Origin: Brevipalpus yothersi
Taxonomy: Eukaryota; Arthropoda; Arachnida; Trombidiformes; Tenuipalpidae
Assembly: GCA_003956705.1 (NCBI GenBank)
Contig: QZCP01000124.1
Span: 255,265-319,264, forward strand
Length of the DNA: 64,000 bases
Direction: 5' to 3'
Of the stretch, positions 59,426 through 64,000 are shown in pieces. Under the pieces are notes generated by a model that made no database searches, was not told where the DNA came from, and was given only the letters and a program-made list of their open reading frames with translations. Within the stretch, counting starts at the first letter, position 1, and each line of letters opens with the position of its first letter. Both the position numbers and the translations under genes were made by a program.

Positions 59426-59962
59426 CTCAGATCGTGTAAGAGCGAACATTGTATCCACTCGAACGAAACATATTACTAAACTTTGCATATTCACTGAGGA
59501 AATCGAATCGATATTAACATACTTCGATATTTTATGGGAATCTGAACTCCATTGTTCTCGATTTTACTATTCGTGATTCAAAATATTTTCATTTTTTCGA
59601 CATTTCAAAACTCTTTGCAATGGTCCTGAGAGTATAGATACCTGATGCTTAATCTCCTCGAAGTTCCAGAAATGACTTGATAACATTCAAAAATAATGAT
59701 ACGACTTCGAAAAATCCTCCATACTGAATCACATCGAAGGCACTGAAGGCAAGACTGTAAGCTGTTTCGTGACTGATTCTCATGGAGCTGATCTGGTCTT
59801 ACTATATTTTTGTACATGTATACTAAAAATTCGGGAAAAATAAAAATTTTGCTGATTTTCATTCTAAAATGTTAAATTCATTGATTTTTCAATTGATTAG
59901 TGATAAACTCATTAAAAAATCTATCCAAAATATTACTACCAGTTTTTTTAACTCTCATCAAT
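59426..59962. other. Convergent 3' region between the histidine-rich and ML-domain genes
   Basis: No gene is recognised. A short direct repeat of the sequence TTTGCATATTCACT occurs at the end of the histidine-rich gene (about 59411) and again at about 59483. The minus frame at 59605-59862 is not part of the ML gene. Confidence 0.5.
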
Positions 59963-61058
59963 TCAGAATTTCATAATCGTCTCTATTTCTACACAGCCTT
60001 TCACTTTCTTTTCGTCTGGCTCTTTTATCATGTAACGAATCCGATAGTTTCCCTAGAAAAAGTGGAACAAGATCAGTATCATTTAGTGTACGAGCTTTCT
60101 CAGTATAATTCTGGCTTTTTAATCACACCAATTGATCAGATAACAATAGGAAAAGTTAAAACAACTTACCGAGAGAAGACGTTTAATTAGTCGAGGCATG
60201 TTACTATCATCGATGCTGAAAATTAAATCTTGTATGTTCATTACCTGTCTCTTGAACACATCCTTTGAGTCACACGTGGTTCCCATCTTCTTGAGATATG
60301 AGCATTTTTCATCATTATCACCATCTTTAAGCCAATCTTTGATTTTTTTCGTACATGAACCGTATCCTTTTATACAGGGAACATATATGTTGACCAATGA
60401 TGTAATACGATACAATTCCAGTTGGATCAAATTATTTTCATCAATATCTTCCGTTATATTTATTTTACCACTGATGATGTTGCTCGAATTTTTTCCAAGG
60501 TATATTGTCTCTGGAACCTCAACTGAGTCCACAGTTATGGTACGATCTTCAGGACCACAGTCGCGAGCTTTTGAAGCTTTGATGAGGCTGTCATCTCGAG
60601 AGGAGATTGAATAAGCAAAATTAGTCGAAATTGATTTAAATATAAGCGGCAAAGCTCAATCGATCAAATGAACAGAAAAGTGATAATTTCAAATGATTGG
60701 AATCTAGTCAACTGAATACATTTCTGAAGAAGAAAGGCTGCTAGAGTAGAGCAATCAACCAATCGTTTTGAGGAGTAAGTCGGAGGAATCGATCAAGCTT
60801 TTCAGAAAAGTTAAGGAAATTCAGTTCCAAAATATTTTCATTCTTGGAGCTCAATCGAATTCACACATATCACCATAAGAGCTATTCAATGCTGGACAGC
60901 TTATTTATTCAAACTCAACAGAAGCATTGAAGTAGAAGGAAAAATTCCAAACCACACTAACTTTCGGTTACGAAAGGGTTTAGCTCATTTGTTAGACCAA
61001 CTCACCCAATCTGATAAAACAAAGATGTAAAGATGAATATTGAAACGAAATTAGGCAT
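59963..61058 (-). CDS. Secreted ML-domain (MD-2/NPC2/GM2-activator-like) lipid-binding protein
   Basis: Three minus-strand exons: 61058-61006, 60587-60170 and 60052-59963 (phases 2 and 0), giving about 186 residues. Exon 1 encodes a signal peptide (MPNFVSIFIFTSLFYQIG). The mature part begins near KASKARDCG. ML-domain marks are DCGPEDRTITVDSVEVPETI, a SGKINITEDID strand, VNIYVPCIKGYGSC and, in the last exon, GNYRIRYMIKEP and KGCVEIET. Six Cys in the mature protein fit the usual three disulfides. The layout is nearer the GM2-activator branch than NPC2. ML proteins bind sterols, glycolipids or bacterial lipids. In mites the group 2 and group 22 allergens belong to this fold, so this is a relative of that set, though allergenicity cannot be judged from sequence. 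The true C-terminus lies in the last exon and is lost if read straight through. Confidence 0.85.
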
Positions 61059-62118
61059 GATTTTACTCGAAATGCCTGAAAGGGGATCAAATCTCTAATG
61101 AGCTTTACTCTTTTGTTCTTGGAACGATTGAAAATTGCCATTTTTGATTTATACGATGGTATGATTGATTAACTTTTTAATGATAGAGTACACTCTTTCA
61201 TAGCATTAATCAGTCTATGTTGTTTAGTAGAAATTCAAAGAACTGAGATTCAAACTGAATCTACTAAAGTGGAAGTATGTATGGTGATCTAATCATTTTT
61301 CTGTTTCTAGTAAAAAATTTCAGCTTTCCATAAAGAAAAGATTCACCAGTAAGATATATTCATACGTCTTCATTTCCTCAGCATTCCGTGGCTAATTGCG
61401 AATTCTGGCAATTATCTCATTCTCGATTTACTCTCTGATCTCTTCGATAAAATGATGTTGATTTTCTCTTAATTTGCCAGTTCATATGATGGTAAAAATT
61501 TTCCCTATTCAGGCTCGTAGATAGAAAATATGGGTATCATTGAACTGGATGAAGCGGAACGACGACGAACGTGAATTATATGGATAACAATGAATGAGTA
61601 GGCAAAGGACTTTATTTAATGTGAGTGTTAGCATGTGATGAGTATGGTCAAAATATTTGCGAGAGAATAAAATATTTCGGGTTTCAGAGGGCTGAGAATC
61701 ACTTTTTTTTGTTCATCCCAAATTAATGGAATTTTTTTTCTTCTCAAACACGATACACATTTGAGCTTGTAAACATTTTATGGAAGCTCATGATAAAGAG
61801 GTCATCACTCGGAGTGTGATGAAGAGATGAAAATGCGTTGGCGTAAGTTCATCATGAATCTTTCTCACAAAAATTTACAGCATACTGATTCACCGATACT
61901 GAATTGTGAGCTGATGGAAGTGATCGAGAAGAATGGCCAACTGATGAGAATTCTTTGTGAGCTGAAAAAAATGAATTCTCCATCACAAATTAGCAATCAA
62001 TTGAATATATTATCATAAAACTGTATTAATCGTAAGAAGGGGGAAAAAGAGAAGAGAGAGAGAGAAGTGACAAAGAGATCAATTTTCAATTATAATTGGA
62101 AAAATGTACATGCAATCT
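61059..62118. other. Intergenic region
   Basis: About 1 kb without a recognised gene; probably the upstream region of the ML-domain gene. A 63-codon frame at 61827-62018 looks random. Confidence 0.55.
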
Positions 62119-62573
62119 TTACATTGAAATCTTGAGGCTGGGATGAGGATATTTACTCCCCAAGGATTCCTGATAATAAGGAAAATTTAAATTATCAGGT
62201 TGATGATGGAGAGAGCAGTATGGGACATAGAGGCAGCAAACAACCTTACATGGGACAGAGAACAGAGAAATGAAGTTCAATTCGAGATGATCTTCAGCAA
62301 GATCGATTACTGCTTTACCTCCGATCTTTATATCCTCAGAAACCATATTTTCCAATCGCCTGACAATATTCATTATTTCATCTCTAGCTTTCAATGCATC
62401 TTTTTCATAGCCAACAACAGTTATCAAATCAGACGAATCATCACCTCGTTCTGGAAACTGTATTTGAACAGCAAAATCTTTCTTTATTTTGGTCACTACT
62501 TTTCCCCCTTTACCGAATGATATTGGGGATGACCTTAACACTGAGGATCTTTGACATCCTCAACATAGTTATT
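62119..62573 (-). pseudogene. Decayed vigilin (HDLBP) KH-domain fragment
   Basis: Minus-strand sequence from about 62573 downward matches the penultimate KH repeat of vigilin. It reads ILSVKVIPNII in one frame, then GKGGKVVTKIKKDFAVQIQF and onward through ITVVGYEKDALKARDEIMNI and LENMVSEDI in the next frame. A one-base shift splits the KH core GxxG loop exactly at NII/GKGG. The 'DPKYH' segment expected before NIIG is missing. After SEDI the next KH repeat is cut down to KIGGKAVIDLAEDHLELNF, then trails into sequence with no vigilin match. Only about one and a third of the usual fourteen or so KH repeats remain, with no flanking exons. Full-length vigilin is an RNA-binding protein of about 1200 residues. 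The fragment is therefore most likely a dead partial copy. A sequencing error at the shift is possible but would not explain the deletions. Confidence 0.7.
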
Positions 62574-62579
62574 TATTAG

Positions 62580-63185
62580 ATATTAGGGAAGGTAAGTGTT
62601 CATTCCTCAATCATTTACATATCGTAATCAACTTCTAATGTGGTATTTAAATGCTTTCACAGAACATATGAATAAGGGGAGAGAAATTATCGGGGCAAAG
62701 GAAGAAATATCGTTTATCTGTTAAGCAATCTTGTGACTTTCAATCTAGCAACAGTATTCATCGAAGGAGCTCGAATATTCGAAATCCATCTCTTAACCAA
62801 GAGATAAAAAATGATATTCCCTCTACAAACAGCCCAGCTATTGGATGAGCTGATGAAAGAAGTTAAAACCAGCAAATCAATGTTTTTTTCAAAGTTTTTA
62901 TTCTTTCTTATTTTTCTGATTTTGTGCGATTAGATTAGATTAGGTTAGATTCGCAGGACAAGATCATGTTAGGGAAAAGAAAAGGGAAGCTCGTTTCTAT
63001 ATGGTATTTAAGGTGACAAATTGAACTACATGACATAGTCGTTGCTGAAGTGTTGAGGCAAATTGGTAAAGTTTAATCCCTCATCTAACTACCTATTCAC
63101 AATTTGAAATCAAGTTTAACTACAACTTTCGCCTGTTACTGTTTTCAAGTACATATAGTGTAGTGTAGTGATTAATAATATAATC
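62580..63185. other. Intergenic region
   Basis: Nothing is recognised apart from a short repeat of the unit TTAGA around 62932-62951 and short GTGTA repeats near 63158-63168. Confidence 0.5.
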
Positions 63186-63640
63186 ATGGCTGAGTATGGT
63201 TATTTTTATTGTTTTACTGTCAAATTCACAAGATTTATTTGTGATGTTAAGTGTACAATTTTTGTGTCTTCTCGTCAGATACTGTAAAGAAAAAATACAA
63301 ATTATCGAAACGGGAACCCCTGATGGCTCCTACAAAAGAACCACATTCGTGGACCGAGAAGCGGCTCGTGGCCAATTTGTTAATTTCGTCAATTTTGTAA
63401 GTGTGATCATCTCTCTTCAGTTTGAATCCAAAGTTTTTGCCTTGTGAGACCCTAACAGTATATCACCTCTCCAACAGCAAAGAGAGCAAATACTCATTCC
63501 AGCCATCTCAAATGGTAATGGTGAGGCACGACGACAGCTGCCTCCGGCCCAACCGAAAAGCAGACGAAATCAACAAAGTGGACGCTGAATGGCTCAAATT
63601 CCGTTGGTCGGATTTCAATCGAATTTTAATAGAGAGATGA
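63186..63640 (+). CDS. Tentative small three-exon gene, product unknown
   Basis: A possible model has exons 63186-63198, 63279-63396 and 63478-63640 (phases 1 and 2), giving 97 residues that start MAEYDTVKKKYKLSKREPLM and end in KVDAEWLKFRWSDFNRILIE. The second and third exons have strong splice sites (CAG acceptors and a GTAAGT donor), and the last exon has a GC-rich third codon position, as in real coding DNA. The first donor, GTTATT, is weak. A second frame is open through the same two exons and across the same junction, reading IETGTPDGSYKRTTFVDREA, then ending in QPKSRRNQQSGR. I cannot say which frame is used. No family is recognised. AATAAA at 63715-63720 supports a plus-strand transcript ending here. 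Confidence 0.4.
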
Positions 63641-64000
63641 ATCCCAAATTTAAAATACTACTAACCCCTGGAACTAATTCAGATGTGATAATTTTATAAG
63701 TACAATAAGGGCATAATAAACATATTCCTCTCTCATCTTATGGTTTATTCTTTTGGAAATTTGCTATTGATTAAGAAAATAAAAACTCGCTCGCTTTCAA
63801 TCTCACTTTAGTACTTGTCATTATTATTACAACGCTACTCGGGCACTAATCGCAGCTAACCAATATCCAACAAGACAGAGACTCTAGTAGTGGAATTTGA
63901 TAGTAATCCAATTAAGCAAAGATCGTAATGCGAGTGAGCACGAGAGAAGTAATAAGAGAGAAATTGAAAGGTGATAATCCAAATTAAATTATAAAATAAT
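63641..64000. other. 3' flank, no gene recognised
   Basis: It contains an AATAAA hexamer at 63715-63720, 75 bases after the tentative stop codon. The rest shows no feature. Confidence 0.5.

Noticed and set aside
1..64000. tRNA, rRNA, CRISPR array, transposon or viral insertion
   Set aside because: No B-box with cloverleaf context, no repeat-spacer array, no transposase, reverse transcriptase or terminal repeats were recognised by eye; a tRNAscan and RepeatMasker run would be decisive.

Overview
This is a gene-dense stretch of a nuclear animal genome, most likely an arthropod and probably an acariform mite. The DNA is AT-rich, introns are mostly small with GT..AG ends, and GA/CT microsatellites are scattered between genes. 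The arthropod placement rests on a crustacean cardioactive peptide (CCAP) precursor encoding the standard PFCNAFTGC-amide peptide. An Ig/DB-module/fibronectin receptor and an ML-domain lipid binder also fit. The mite placement is inference. No rRNA, tRNA, CRISPR or intact transposon was recognised. All spliced gene models below were built by hand from splice motifs and checked for phase; none has transcript support.

Layout, left to right. 0-6.4 kb: microsatellites, then ANKS3-like (+) and POLR3C (-). 6.9-10.9 kb: PIGL (+), NDUFAF6 (-) and a CRAL-TRIO protein (+). 12.6-19 kb: a four-exon Ig/DB/FN3 membrane protein (+). 20-21.4 kb: hydroxylysine kinase (-). 23-27 kb: PGAM5 (-) and METTL4 (+). 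28-34 kb: MKRN2OS-like (+), POLR2F (-) and NRDE2 (+). 36-39.3 kb: glutaminyl cyclase (+). 40.2-40.5 kb: CCAP precursor (-). 40.6-44.9 kb: no recognised gene. 44.9-48.2 kb: a USP31/USP43-type deubiquitinase (-). 49-53.7 kb: PIN1 (+), an RRM-like protein (-) and DMAP1 (+). 54.7-57.6 kb: a MYND plus multi-Tudor protein (+). 58.8-61.1 kb: a histidine-rich secreted protein (+) and an ML-domain protein (-). 62.1-62.6 kb: a decayed vigilin KH fragment (-). 63.2-63.6 kb: a tentative small gene (+).

The genes alternate strand almost perfectly, so most neighbours are divergent pairs with a shared upstream gap or convergent pairs with close tails. PIGL and NDUFAF6 stop codons lie only 26 bases apart. 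The genes do not form one pathway. Loose themes are transcription and chromatin (POLR3C, POLR2F, DMAP1), RNA and small-RNA biology (NRDE2, METTL4, MYND-Tudor, RRM-like), mitochondria (NDUFAF6, PGAM5), and peptide hormone processing (CCAP; glutaminyl cyclase). The best candidates for new biology are the His/Pro-rich secreted orphan, the Tudor protein in a mite-like genome, the in-frame alternative donor in glutaminyl cyclase, and the vigilin fossil.
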